A stretch of DNA of 64,000 nt from Bos javanicus (GCF_032452875.1 NC_083875.1:80746178-80810177); one strand, 5' to 3'; positions 23,961 to 36,030 are shown, numbered from the stretch's first letter. Made by a program: numbers and translations. Notes: generated by a model not told the origin, from the sequence alone.

Positions 23961-26086
23961 AAACTGGTGAACAAACCTTTACTACCTTGCACTGCTTTTC
24001 TGGATGTTTCCAATTCCTCCCAATCCAGGAAGGCAACTGAACTTTTTCTGATAGGTTCACACTTTTAAAAGTTGGTAGATTGTATGATGGCTGATCTTTA
24101 GACGTCTGCTTCTCACTTCTCCAAACAGGTCATTCAAAGTCCATGTTGTAACAGAACATATTCTGCAGAAACCTAGGAAGGCTGTTGCCGTGTCAGATCC
24201 TAGGGTGTCTGCAGAAAGCCACTCTCTGCAGGCTGAATCTGGGCTCAACACCCTTCTGTCCACACTCATACCCAGCATCACAGTCAACTCAGTGTCTGAC
24301 CACTTTTTCATCAGCGAGCATATAATCATTCAAAGGCCCGGCCCAAAGCAACCTCTCTGAAAAGATCTTATGAAATCATTTCTTTTTGCAAATCCATAAA
24401 AATCACCTCGGACTCCTTATCAATAGGGAGGCTTAGAGGGAGAGCAGAAGTCATTGGATTATGATGTGCTCATTTTAATGAAATTCCTCTCCTGCTGAGA
24501 TGTTCCCTGCAGATTTTCCATATTTCTGCCTGGGAAAGGTTTGATGCTTTCCTGCCAGTGCCAAGAGTTAATTGAAAACATTTCAGGATAAATTCTACTC
24601 GGGGGCCAATGCTTCTAGTCCATCGTTATTCCTAGCAATAATAGAGGAGTAATACAATTATTAATAGGCATGCTGTATCCTCTTAAAATGGCCGTGATTT
24701 AGGAACCGCGTCTTCAGTATTCTTTCTAAAACTCCACACAAAACCCTGAAATAAGAGGCTGGGAACTTAGAAGAAAAGTAAGCTTGGCTGCTAAATTATA
24801 TATAGTTTGGATCTTCCTGTTTGGAGTGCATGCTTGGTGGTACATGGTTGCTGTTTTAGTCTCAGAGTTCTATTTTCAAGTCTAGTATTGGGTTTTGAGC
24901 AATACATACTTATGGATATTAAAAGAAAATGTCTGTAAACATTGACAAAACAATTTAAAAAAACAATTTGTAATTGTGTGAGATTTTGTGACAGTGCTGG
25001 TCTGGGCAACTTACATTGTGGTAATCTCTATCAAAATTGAATTAGATTTAAATTGAAAATACAGCCTATTTTATTCTCTATCTGCTATTTGACGATCTCC
25101 AAAACTTTATTGAATAACGTGGAAAACTAATAGTAATTGTTGTGAACAGAAATTTTTATTTTCTTTACTTTTCCATGTGGTTGAAATGTTAATTCCTTTA
25201 TTAACACCTTTCCATCTTGTTTGAAAAACCAGTGGTCAAGCCTTTTTTTTTGAAACTTGATCTCTGTGGCCCTTCTAGAAATGCCAGGATAACTGAGCAA
25301 ATTAGAAACACATCTCTGCCCTTGGTGTTGCTTGTTAAAAGGAGCAATTAACAGCATCCAATCTTCAAATCTTTTCCTTTTTTAGTGAGGATTCACAGAC
25401 AAAATGTCTATGAAAGAATGGGTAAATCATAGAGTATTAGCAGCACAATTATTCAGAGTGATACTATAGCTTTAAATCAATACAGGACATTGAGTCAATC
25501 AATCATTGTGCCATCTTTTTGTTCTCAAAAACTGTATGAATCTTACACATATTCATAAATTTAAGAAATCTTTTAAAATATTCTCATGTAATCATTTTCT
25601 ATGTAGGGAAAATTGAAACTTGTGGTATAAGAGAGTAAGAGACAGTAGGGGCTAGAATTCTCATCTGTTCTTAGATATTCTTGTTTGCCTTCCCTTCTAG
25701 AGTATAAGCTCAGTGGAGGCAGGGACAGTTCAATCACTGCTTTTTTCTCCTATGCCTAGAAGGGAGCCGAGTATTCACTGAATCAGTGAAATAATTTTCT
25801 GGCTCTTCTTGACTCTTGCCGTTACTTGGGGAAATAAACCCAATCAGAAGTAATTTTCTCCTTCATTAAATTATGATGGTGTGGTTTTTGTGGAGAGGAG
25901 GTCTACAACAAGATCATTTTAACTAATGATGCATAATAAGCACTTTGGGGATATTCTTAGATGTTAGCTAGAAATGTTATTGCTTCTACAGTGAGAATTT
26001 TAGGCTCTCCATAAAACTACACCAGAAGATGCCTCTACCTCATTCAGTAGATTTTGCATGAAGTCCCATCACTCCTTTAACTCATA
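23961..26086. other. Unique DNA with candidate conserved element
   Basis: No gene is seen. The block at about 24340-24760 is free of recognisable repeats, retains scattered CpGs (ctcgggg, ccatcgtt, aaccgcgtc) and is rich in homeobox-type cores (gttaattga, caattattaatag). An L2-like tail lies at 25650-25800. Confidence 0.45.
25650..25800 (+). repeat. Possible L2 3' end
   Basis: agagtataagctcagtggag…gcagggacag…cctatgcctagaagggagcc…gtattcactgaatcagtgaa follows the order of the L2 3' end. Confidence 0.5.
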
Positions 26087-26256
26087 TTGATGTTCCTCAG
26101 AATGTAATCAAGAGATGCCTGTCAAAAGCACAGATTGTCATTCTTCTGCCTTCAGTGATTCTGGTTGGGTCAGTATGAGAGTGGAGCCCAGGAATCTGCA
26201 CTTCAAGCAAGTTCCCCCAGATAATTGTTATGCATGCAAAGGTTTGGGGAACACCA
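26087..26256 (+). repeat. MER5A-like hAT MITE
   Basis: gtaatcaagagatgcctgtc-aaaagcacagattg…gtgattctggttgggtcagt…aggaatctgcacttcaagca follows the MER5A order (non-autonomous hAT-Charlie DNA element). No coding capacity. Confidence 0.6.
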
Positions 26257-26469
26257 GATGAGTTTTGACACCTGTTTATGTCAAAACTTTGGAAGGAGCT
26301 ACCGTCATGCATAATGTAGTATCATGATATGATATGGTATTTGTGTTAGAGAAAATAGACTTTCTCTAAAATGAAGCCTAACTAAAGAGTTTACCAACTG
26401 TACCAGAATTCTCAACAAAAGAAATCAAAAATTTAACCACAACCCTGTCACCCTCTAAATGCAACTTCC

Positions 26470-26800
26470 TTTCTTTTAAAATTTCAGGTTTATTAAGATA
26501 TAATTGATAATCAAAATTATAAAGTATTGCAATGTTCATAGTGGTGTTTTGATACACAGACACATTTTGAAAGAATTCCCTTCACTCAGTTAATTAACAT
26601 ATCCATTACCTCATGGATATACCTGTATGTATATATCTATAAGAAAACATTGGAGTTCTATTCTTGTATCAAATTTCAATTATACCATAAAAGTGTTATC
26701 AGTTCTAATCACCATTACATTAGATGCTCAGGTCTTATTCATCTCATAGCTGGAAGTTTGTATCCTCTTATTAAATTCAGCTCCTTTTCAAATACCCTGT
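26470..26800 (-). mobile_element. L1 3' UTR fragment
   Basis: aggtttattaagatataatt, catagtggtgttttgataca, ttaattaacatatccattac and tcatctcatagctggaagtt are the familiar reverse-complement phrases of mammalian L1M 3' UTRs. Confidence 0.7.
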
Positions 26801-26802
26801 AT

Positions 26803-27240
26803 TAGTTCGCTAGGACTATCATAACAAAGACCACAAAATACGTGTCTTAAAGAACAAATTGTCTCAGGGTTCTGGAAGTTGGAAGCTAGAAGTCTGAGAC
26901 TGAAGTGTCTTCAGGCTTGTTTCTTCTCAGGGCTATAAGCAAAAGTCTGTTCCATGCCTCTCCCCTGATTTCTGGTGGTTTGCTGGCAATCTTCAGATTT
27001 CCTTAGCTTGTGGTAGCATGACTTTAATCTCTGCCTTCATATTCACATGCTCTCCCTGTATGTGTGTGCCAGTATCTAAATTTCCAATTTCTATAAGGAC
27101 ACGAGGTATGTCAGTCCATTCCAGTATGATCTCATTTAATTTCACTACATCTGCAACAACATTCTTTTTTTTTTTTTCCAACATTATTTCTAAATAAGCT
27201 TTACATCCCAAGGGACTTGGGGTTAGGATTTCAACATATG
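26803..27240 (-). mobile_element. MaLR (MLT1/MST-type) LTR
   Basis: Plus strand reads tgtattagttcgctaggact…tctcagggttctggaagttg…gctagaagtctgagactgaa…ttataaggacacgag-like…ggggttaggatttcaacata, the reverse complement of a MaLR LTR from end to start. A T run at 27164-27178 interrupts it. Confidence 0.75.
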
Positions 27241-28299
27241 AATTTACGGAAAAAGCAATTCAACCATAACCTCCCATCCTGGATAAGTAGGCACCAGGAA
27301 CACTTAAACTTGGGGGGCCCATCTCAGGCCCAGGACAGCTTGTCACCTTCCACAGCCTGGATGCACAGAAGTGTCCCTGCAATGGGAACCACATCAAGAG
27401 TGGGACAGACTGTCCAATAGCATCACAGACTCAACAGGTGGGTAAGAGCCATCACTGGGGAGTGGAGTCAATGGAAGAGGAGTTATGGAAAGCAGAGGAG
27501 CAAAGACTGAACCAGGGGAACTAAGGAGGAAGTCGGAGAAATTGCTGCTACCAGTGACATCTCCGAATTTCTGGATCTAGAACTTTAGGGGTGCCAATGA
27601 CGAGGGAGATGGGGAAATTTGCCTTGAAATTGTGGTGAATTAGAAAGTACATCTTCATTTTCATGTAGCTCATATTAATATTTATTTGGATAGTTGGGAG
27701 AGAACTGTGGGGTAACTCACACCACCTCCTGGCCATCCCTCTATTCTGCTATTCGTTGTTGACCAATGATGAGGACAATGATGATTGTGCCATTGTCTTC
27801 ATAGTATGTAATATAGTTCCTGGCACATAGAGACACTTAATATTATTGGTTGCATAAATAGCCCAAAAGGGCTAAGACTTCACTTAAGACCAAGTATGTT
27901 TGTTTCCTGGGGAAAACATTCTCACTGGTGGCATCACAAACAAATTAAAGTCAGATGGCATGCCTGGAATGTGCTTAGTTGACAAAAAGAGTGTATGTAT
28001 TCCAAAAGGTCTGGCTTCGTTCTGGGATGTTTTATACAACCTCAAATGAAAAAGGAATGTTTAAAATGAAACTCACCAAGGGAGACTAAATGTCAGCACC
28101 ATATATAAAGAATCCTTCAACTTTATCACCAATGAAAGCTACATCTGCCTCCTTCCCAGTGGGCAATGTTTATATCCAAAGGTGGAAAAGAGAAGTTCTA
28201 GAGACCTGATACATTTGAAATGGACTCTATTCCTACCACTGGGTAGCCTGGTTTGTGGGTCCAATAGTCATAATATAGCACTTCAGATTTGATGGGCAT
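27241..28299. other. Unique intergenic DNA
   Basis: No gene seen. A short cctggcacatagagacactt phrase at about 27820 suggests an L2 or MIR tail (27775-27860). Confidence 0.45.
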
Positions 28300-28522
28300 C
28301 TATAGTATATTACCCCCTGGTGGCTCAGGGGGTAAAGCATCTGCCTGCAATGCAGGAGACCCGGGTTCAATCCCTGGGTTTGGAAGATTCCCCTGGAGAA
28401 GGAAATGGCAACCCACTCCAGTATTCTTGCCTGGAGAATCCCATGGACAGAGGAGCCTCGTGGGCTACCATCCATGGGGTCGCAAAGAGTCGGACGTGAC
28501 TGAATGACTTCACTATAGTATA
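28300..28522 (+). mobile_element. Well-preserved Bov-tA SINE with TSD
   Basis: tRNA-Glu-like head with B box ggttcaatccc, followed by the BovA body ending agagtcggacgtgactgaat. The repeat ctatagtata at 28300-28309 and 28513-28522 is a perfect target-site duplication. By eye this is among the least decayed SINEs in the window, so it may be young. Confidence 0.92.
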
Positions 28523-28965
28523 GCATTAACTTCATAGGATGAACTCATTTGGTTTGCATTTTTCTGTTCGGCAGAGGTAGGGTTCAAATCATCCCCATTT
28601 CCTAGTAATAGTAACAGCTGCCATTCTTTGACCATCTGCCCATATTCTTGTACATTAAGATATGGAACCTCCATTCCTGTTTCTATAGGGAGTCCCTGGG
28701 TTTTCTATAAGAATCCATCAATTCTCATGGCATCATTTTTTTTCTAGTCCCCTTAAAGTCTAATTTCCTATGTTTTCTGTATTCTCATCCCCTTCTCTGC
28801 ATCTTGGATCCGTTTATTTACACCAAGGCTAACCTGCAGTGACAAAAATCTCTTTCTTCCTGAATCACATTTCCATCACTTAACAAAAACCAGGAGCATC
28901 AAGGAGAGTATATTTTTAAGGGAGTTTTATAAATAACAGCAAAGAATATGTATGTAAGTTCCATG
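28523..28965. other. Unique intergenic DNA
   Basis: No gene or repeat recognised. Confidence 0.45.
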
Positions 28966-29177
28966 TGCTGTGCTGTGCTTAGTTGCACAGTTGTGTCAGA
29001 CTCTTTGCAACCCCATGGACTGTAGCCCATCAGGCTCCTCTGTCCATGGGGATTCTCCAGGCAAGAATACTGGAGTGAGTTGCCATGCCCTCCTCCAGGG
29101 GATCTTCCCAACCCAGGAATCGAACCGGGGTCTCCTGCATTACAGGCGGCTCCTTTACCAGCTAAGCTACCACGGAA
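28966..29177 (-). mobile_element. Bov-tA SINE
   Basis: The minus strand runs from the tRNA-like head near 29175 (B-box complement within aatcgaaccggggtctcc) to the BovA end near 28970, next to a short tgctgtgctgtgct repeat. Confidence 0.88.
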
Positions 29178-29896
29178 TTTAAAATGAATAACAGATATTC
29201 CTTGTTGTCTGTAAGTCCATCCACTGTTTCTGTGATACCATGTTCCATCTTTTGCCAGGCTGCTGTGTCTTACCTTGGTCTCCACTTATTCTCTTCTCCT
29301 CTAACTTCTGATTTCCTCACTACACATTACGGTTACTTCTCATAAAAAACATTTGAATTACCTTTTTATGTTCTCAGGTCAAGCTTTCCATTCTGAAGCC
29401 TCTTATTCTACCCAACAACTTATCCCAGTTCTCCCTAAATAGGCCATTTCTTCCCTAAGAGGAATTTTGGTTCTAGCTGGAAAAATAAGTTTTCTTACTT
29501 TGCTTTTATTTCATAGCAATTCACTAATGGTAGATATAATTGATTACCTAATTTTTCTATTTTCCCCCCAAAGCCAGTGGTATGTATTGTTAATTCTAAG
29601 AAAAGATGGATTGAAAAGAAAGATATGAGTAGCAAAACAGAGCAAATGATTTATGACACAGCTTGGAAGTGGTGGAGGGAAGAAAGTATTAGGAACAGTG
29701 ATTTTTTTTTTTTTTTAGGAGGATAATGTAGACTAACTTTAAACATTGAGAAAAACTAATGAATATATGGGTTAAATTTTAAGATAAACACTAGGAAAAA
29801 TAGAAATGAAATGTATAACTTTCAAACAATTAGGAGAGTTAGGGCGGGAGGCGGGGCACACAGCAAAATGACAGACACATGGTAAAATTAAAACAT
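29178..29896. other. Unique intergenic DNA
   Basis: AT-rich DNA with a T run at 29702-29717; no gene seen. Confidence 0.45.
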
Positions 29897-30212
29897 AGGG
29901 CTTCCCTGGTGGCTCAGTGGTAAAGAATCCACCTGCCAGTGCAGAAGCCACAGGTTCAATCCCTGATCCAGGAAGATCCCACATGCTGGGGATGTAGCCC
30001 ATGTGCCACAACTAATGAGCCTGCGCTCTAGAACCCAGGAGCAGCAACTACTGAAGCCCAAGTGCCCTAAAATTGTGCAACAAGAGAAGTCATCACAATG
30101 ACAAGCCAGTGCACCACAGAAAAAGAGTAGCCCCACTGTCCAAAACTAGGTGAAAGTTAACATAGCAATGACCCCCCAGCAGAGAGAAAAACAAATTTTT
30201 TTTAAAAAGTGA
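29897..30212 (+). mobile_element. CHR-type SINE
   Basis: agggcttccctggtggctca head, ccacaggttcaatccctgat B-box region, then the CHR body (tgccacaactaatgagcc, gagaagtcatcacaatgac) and an A/T-rich tail. Confidence 0.85.
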
Positions 30213-30587
30213 GCTAATAATTTAGTTCAAGAACCCAAAAAAGTAAGAAAGAAAAATGAAGTAGAAGTAGAAGTAAGAAACCAACAGTGATACAGCAAAA
30301 ATTAACAATAGAAGAAACAATCCCAGCATGAATTTCACAGATGAAACTCAAGAAAACATTGTTTGAAAAAATAACAGTATGAGCAAAACATCAAAAGAAA
30401 GAAGGTGCATAAAAGATTAATAAAGAAGGAAGACATAAACATAAAATTTAGAGACTAGAAATCTGAAAGGGACTAATGTATACAATGCAATATTAATGTT
30501 TTAGAAATCTAGGTTAAATTGATTTTATTTTGTAAAATTATAAATCACCAACAATAGCTCATCAAGTATAGTAGCTCAGTCATCAGA
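30213..30587. other. A-rich unassigned DNA
   Basis: A-rich, with a gaagtagaagtagaagtaag micro-repeat near 30258. It may be old LINE-derived sequence, but no phrase is diagnostic. Confidence 0.4.
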
Positions 30588-32174
30588 TCAGATCAGTAAC
30601 TCAGTTGTGTCCGACTCTGCGACCCCATGAATCGCAGCACGCCAGGCCTCCCTGTCCATCACCAACTCCCGGAGTTCACTCAGACTCATGTTCATCGAGT
30701 CAGTGAGGCCATCCAGCCATCTCATCATCTGTCGTCCCCTTCTCCTCTTGCCCCCAATCCCTCCCAGCATGAGGGTCTTTTCCAGTGAGTCAACTCTTCG
30801 CATGAGGTGGCCAAAGGACGGGAGTTTCAGCTTTAGCATCAGTCCTTCCAAAGAAATCCCAGGGCTGATCTCCTTCAGAATGGACTGGTTGGATCTCCTT
30901 GCAGTCCAAGGGACTCGCAAGAGTCTTCTCCAACACCACAGTTCAAAAGCATCAATTCTTTGGTGCTCAGCCTTCTTCACAGTCCAACTCTCACATCCAT
31001 ATGTGACCACAGTAAAAACCATAGCCTTGACTAGATGAACCTTTGTTGGCAAAGTAATGTCTCTGCTTTTGAATATGCTATCTAGGTTGGTCATAACTTT
31101 CCTTCCAAGGAGTAAGCATCTTTTAATTTCATGGCTGCAATCATCATCTGCAGTGATTTTGGAGCCCAGAAAAATAAAGTCTGACACTGTTTCCCCATCT
31201 ATTTCCCATGAAGTGATGGGACCGGATGCCATGATCTTCGTTTTCTGAATGTTGAGCTTTAAGCCAACTTTTTCACTCTCCACTTTCACTTTCATCAAGA
31301 GGCTTTTGAGTTCCTCTTCACTTTCTGCCATAAGGGTGGTGTCATCTGCATATCTGAGGTTATTGATATTTCTCCTGGCAATCTTGATTCCAGCTTGTGT
31401 TTCTTCCAGTCCAGTGTTTCTCACGATGTACTCTGCATACAAGTTAAATAAGCAGGGTGACAATATACAGCCTTGACGTACTCCTCTTCCTATTTGGAAC
31501 CAGTCTGTTGTTCCATGTCCAGTTCTAACTGTTGCTTCCTGACCTGCATACAGATTTCTCAAGAGGCAGGTCAGGTGGTCTGGTATTCGCATCTCTTTCA
31601 GAATTTTCCACTGTTTATTGTGATCCACACAGTCAAAGGCTTTGGCATCGTCAATAAAGCAGAAATAGATGTTTTTCTGGAACTCTCTTGCTTTTCCCAT
31701 GATCCAGCAGATGTTGTCAATTTGATCTCTGGTTCCTCTGCCTTTTCTAAAACCAGCTTGAACATCAGGAAGTTCACGGTTCACGTATTGCTGAAGCCTG
31801 GCTTGGAGAATTTTGAGCATTACTTTACTAGCGTGTGAGATGAGTGCAATTGTGCGGTAGTTTGAGCATTCTTTGGCATTGCCTTTCTTTGGGATTGGAA
31901 TGAAAACTGACCTTTTCCAGTCCTGTGGCCACTGCTGAGTTTTCCAAATTTGCTGGCATATTGAGTGTAGCACTTTCACAGCATCATCTTTCAGGATTTG
32001 AAATAGCTCAACTGGAATTCTATCACCTCCACTAGCTTTGTTCATAGTGATGCTTTCTAAGGCCCACTGGACTTCACATTCCAGTATGTCTGGCTCTAGG
32101 TGAGTGATCACAGCATCGTGATTATCTGGGTCATGAAGATCTTTTTGTACAGTTGTTCTGTGTGTTCTTGCCAT
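30588..32174 (-). pseudogene. BovB reverse-transcriptase frame, 528 codons open
   Basis: The longest open frame in the window outside the GC-rich GAS1 island. It encodes the RTE-type reverse transcriptase: I-P-K-K-G-N-A at about residues 94-100, motif A F-I-D-D-A-K-A-F-D at 173-181, motif B-like G-V-R-Q-G-C-I-L-S-P at 231-240, catalytic Y-A-D-D at 275-278, and a C-terminal R-R-R-G-R-Q region near 470. The annotated start at 32174 is only the first Met after a frameshift. The upstream part continues in another frame (32494-32108), and the copy at 20-22 kb shows six T's where this one has five near 32141-32145, pointing to a single-base deletion. It is a retrotransposon protein remnant, not a host gene. 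Confidence 0.9.
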
Positions 32175-33930
32175 CTCTTCTTAATATCTTCTGCTTCTAT
32201 TAGGTCCATACCATTTCTGTCCTTTATCGAGCCCATCTTTGCATGAAATGTTCCTTTGGTATCTATGATTTTCTTGAAGAGATCTCTAGTCTTTCCCATT
32301 CTGTTGTTTTCCTCTATTTCTTTGCATTGATCACTGAAGAAGGCTTTCTTATCTCTTCTTGCTATTCTTTGGAACTCTGCATTCAGATGTTTATATCTTT
32401 CCTTTTCTCCTTTGCTTTTCACTTCTCTTCTTTTCACAGCTATTTGTAAGGCCTCCCCAGACAGCCATTTTGCTTTTTTGCATTTCTTTTCCATGGGGAT
32501 GGTCTTGATCCCTGTCTCCTGTACAATGTCACAAACCTCATTCTATAGTTCATCAGGCACTCTATCAGATCTAGGCCCTTAAATCTATTTCTGACTTCCA
32601 ATGTATAATCATAAGGGATTTGATTTAGGTCATACCTGAATGGTCTAGTGGTTTTCCCTACTTTCTCCAATTTAAGTCTGAATTTGGTAATAAGGAGTTC
32701 ATGGTCTGAGGCACAGTCAGCTCCTGGTCTTGTTTTTGCTGACTGTATAGAGCTTCTCCATCTTTGGCTGCAAAGAATATAATCAATCTGATTTCGATGT
32801 TGACCATCTGGTGATGTCCATGTATAGAGTCTTCTCTTGTGTTGTTGGAAGAGGGTATTTGTTATGACCAGTGCATTTTCTTGGCAAAACTCTATTAGTC
32901 TTTGCCCTGCTTCATTCCGTATTCCAAGGCCAAATTTGCCTGTTACTCCAGGTGTTTCTTGACTTCCTACTTTTGCATTCCAGTCATCTATAATGAGAAG
33001 GACATCTTTTTGGGGGGTGGTGTTAGTTCTAAAAGGTCTTGTAGGTCTTCATAGAACTGTTAAACTTCAGCTTCTTCAGCATTACTGGTTGGGGCATAGA
33101 CTTGGATTACTATGATATTGAATGGTTTGCCTTGGAAACAAACAGAGATCATTCTGTGGTTTTTGAGATTGCATCCAAGTACTGCATTTCAGACTCTTTT
33201 GTTGACCATGATGGCTACTCCATTTCTTCTGAGGGATTCCTGCCCGCAGTAGTAGATATAATGGTCATCTGAGTTAAATTCACCCATTTCAGTCCATTTT
33301 AGTTCGCTGATTCCTAGAATGTCGACATTCACTCTTGCCATCTCCTGTTTGACCACTTGTCATTTGCCTTGATTCGTGGACCTGACATTCCAGGTTCCTA
33401 TGAAATATTGCTCTTTACAGCATTGGACCTTGCTTCTATCACCAGTCACCTCCACAACTGGCTATTGTTTTTGCTTTAGCTCCATCCCTTCATTCTTTCT
33501 GGGGTTATTTCTCCACTGATCTCCAGTAGCATATTGGGCACCTACTGACCTGGGGAGTTCCTCTTTCAGTATCCTATCATTTTACCTTTTCATACTGTTC
33601 ATGGGGTTCTCAAAGCAAGAATACTGAAGTAGTTTGCCAATCCCTTCTCCAGTGGACCACATTCTGTCAGATCTCTCCACCATGACCCGTCCATCTTGGG
33701 TTGCCTCACGGGCATGGCTTAGTTTCATTGAGTTAGACAAGGCTGTGGTCCTAGTGTGATTAGACTGACTAGTTTTCTGTGAGTATGGTTTCAGTGTGTT
33801 TGCCCTCTGATGCCCTCTTGCAACACCTAGTGTCTTACTTGGGTTTCTCTTACCTTGGGCGTGGGGTATCTCTTCACGGCTGCTCCAGCAAAGCACAGCC
33901 ATTGCTCTTCAATGTGGGATAGCTCCTCAG
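30588..33930 (-). mobile_element. Near full-length BovB LINE
   Basis: About 3.3 kb on the minus strand. Its 5' end (near 33930) gives the BovB 5' region (gagcaatggctgtgctttgc), then an apurinic-type endonuclease region (33350-32670) with the S-D-H-E-L motif encoded around 32701-32709 (SDH), then the full reverse transcriptase and C-terminal domain down to 30588. The endonuclease region has stops (for example after E-V in the 'EEAEVEQF' region) and the otherwise conserved G-D-W-N reads D-D-W-N. A degenerate repeat (atagctcatca at 30554; atagctcctca at 33920) may be the target-site duplication. This is the longest BovB copy in the window. Confidence 0.93.
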
Positions 33931-33959
33931 TAGACCAATAAATAAAGTGAAAAAACTTT

Positions 33960-34150
33960 TCCTTAATTTCATAAAGCATATACTAGAAACCTATATCAAG
34001 CATCATAATAGAAACAGAACTATTTCTCCTAATGTCAGCAAACAAGGAGAATGGCCACCTCTTATCATGCATTCCTATTTAACATTATACTGGCAATTCT
34101 AGCCAGGTAAATATGACATAAAAATTAATTACGAGGCATAAATACTATAA
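33960..34150 (+). mobile_element. Small L1 ORF2 fragment
   Basis: …tcataaagcatatactagaa… and atttaacattatactggcaattctagccag correspond to the L1 ORF2 segment that reads 'ttcaacat…ggaagttctagccag' in intact copies. Confidence 0.55.
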
Positions 34151-34158
34151 ATATTAGA

Positions 34159-34365
34159 AGGGCTTCCCTGGCGGCTCAAACAGTAAAGAATCCACCTGCA
34201 GTGTAGGAGACCTGAGTTTGATCCCTGGGTTGGAAAGATCCCCTGGAGGAGGGCATGGCAACCCACTCCATTCTTGCCTAGAGAATACCCATGGACAGAG
34301 GTGCTGTCCATGGGGTCGCAAAGAGTTGAACACCACTGAGTGCCTAAACACAGCACAGCACAGAA
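34159..34365 (+). mobile_element. Bov-tA SINE
   Basis: agggcttccctggcggctca head to acagcacagcacag tail; the BovA body has a small internal deletion near 34278-34310. Confidence 0.88.
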
Positions 34366-35151
34366 AGGAAAAAATTGTATTAGCAGTTTTCAAAAGTGGC
34401 ATATGAATTCCTGGAGGGCCCTCAATAACTTTTAAGGTTTCCATGAGGTAAAAATTGTTTTTATAATAATCCCTAGGCACTATTTTCCTTTTTCACTGGA
34501 TTGACATTTGACTGTTGGAGCAAAAGCAATGGTGACTAAAACGGATACTGATTTGGCATACGTCAAGGCAATAGTACCAAACTATGCGAGTAGTCAGACT
34601 CCTCACTGCCTTGCACTACTACTAAAAAAATTTGACAGTGCCACCTAAGAACCTCTGTAGTGAAACAATAGAAATTTTGTTTAAACTCAACACTACACTA
34701 CATGTCTTTTTAACATTCCGTATGACAAAATGGGGAGACCATGTATTTTTGCTTCGTTAAATGTTTTACTCAAGGAAAAACACCTGTTTGTTTGTGTGGC
34801 TGTTTGAGATGTGAACTGAAGTAGCCATTTTCCATTAAATACTGCTTTTATGTGAAAGAATGAAAGATAAACTATTTTTATTCAAACTTGGATATTTGGC
34901 AAATATTTTTGTTGGAAATAAACACTGTCATAGGAAAATAACAGGATTTGTTGTCAACATAACATTAGATCTTGCATGCAAAAATGAGAATTTTTGGAAA
35001 ACTTGTATCTCTTACTATGAACCTAATATATTTCCACTAATTAGAGAATTTTATGATGAGATTGGTGATGATATTAACAAGCATTGTTTATTTTATACTA
35101 TAAATTAGTGTGTGTTGATATTTGAATTATCTTCATAATTCAGTAACAAAT

Positions 35152-35368
35152 ATTTTTCAAAAGGGGCTTCCCTGATAGCTCAGTTGGTAAAGAATCTGCC
35201 TGCAGTGCAGGAGACCTGGGTTTGATCCCTGAGTTGGGAAGATCCCCTGGAGAAGGGAAAGGCTACCCATTCCAGTATTTTGGCCTGGAGAATTCCATGG
35301 ACTATACAGTTGAAAGAGTTGTAAAGAGTCAGACACGACTGAGCAACTTTCACTTTCATTTTTCAAAA
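35152..35368 (+). mobile_element. Bov-tA SINE with TSD inside the hAT fossil
   Basis: ggggcttccctgatagctca head, body ending gactgagcaactttcacttt. The 11-bp repeat atttttcaaaa at 35152-35162 and 35358-35368 is a perfect target-site duplication, and the transposase similarity continues on both sides. Confidence 0.92.
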
Positions 35369-35581
35369 ATCAAATAAATTTAAAATCATGCATAAAGGAA
35401 AGTTTCATTAAAATGGCAAGATAGAAGAATTAACATCATAGATTATGAAATATTTATGGATATGATTTCAGATTCTACCTAACAATTAAGCTTTAAAAAT
35501 CTACCATTTATTGAGTATTGTAGTATATCAAAGAAGAATGTCCATAATTATCTGAAAAGACAATTAAATTATCCCTGTTTT

Positions 35582-35618
35582 ACATATATATACACACACA
35601 CATATATATATAGTGTAT
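35582..35618. repeat. (TA)n/(CA)n microsatellite
   Basis: catatatatacacacacaca followed by tatatatata. Confidence 0.9.
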
Positions 35619-35811
35619 CTCTTATATCATATAAGATTAGATTGAATGTAGAAGCAGATATAGAAATTTAGCTGCCTTTTCACTACTTTTTTAAAAAAAA
35701 GACATTTTTCATTAAAATATATTATCTTAACATGTATAAGTTTCTTATTCTTAATTACTTATTTTGCATTTTTAAAAGGCATTCATTTTGATTTATAATA
35801 TGGTAAATATG

Positions 35812-36030
35812 AGTATGGGGCTTCCCAGGTGGCTCAGTGGTAAAGAATCTGCCTGCCGACACAGGAGACTCAAGTTTGATTTCTGGGTCAGAAAGATCCT
35901 CAGGAGGAGGAAATGGCGGCTCACTCCAATATTCTTGCTGGGATAATCCCATGGATAGAGGAACCTGGCAGGCTACAGTTCATGGGGTTGCAAAGAGTCA
36001 GACAGGATTGAGTAACTGAGAACAGCACAA
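35812..36030 (+). mobile_element. Bov-tA SINE
   Basis: ggggcttcccaggtggctca head to gagtaactgagaacagcaca tail. Flanks share aaatatg (before the element near 35804 and after it near 36033). Confidence 0.88.

Larger units (their letters stand above)
34380..35818 (+). mobile_element. hAT DNA-transposon fossil
   Basis: Translations across 34505-35105 resemble the C-terminal half of hAT transposases of the ZBED5/SCAND3-like (Charlie) group: around 34860-35108 an 82-codon frame contains L-F-K-L-G-Y-L-A-N-I-F, then N-F-W-K-T-C-I and F-P-L-I-R-E-F-Y-D-E-I-G. The match resumes after an inserted SINE (35163-35357) with …gatatgatttcagattctac… and tatcaaagaagaatgtccat near 35525. Multiple stops and frameshifts make it a dead element. 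The family call rests on recalled transposase motifs. Confidence 0.6.

Noticed and set aside
28314..28380. tRNA-like A and B boxes suggesting a tRNA-Glu gene
   Set aside because: These are the heads of Bov-tA SINEs (also at 35163, 52459, 57416 and others), joined to BovA bodies, without a full cloverleaf.
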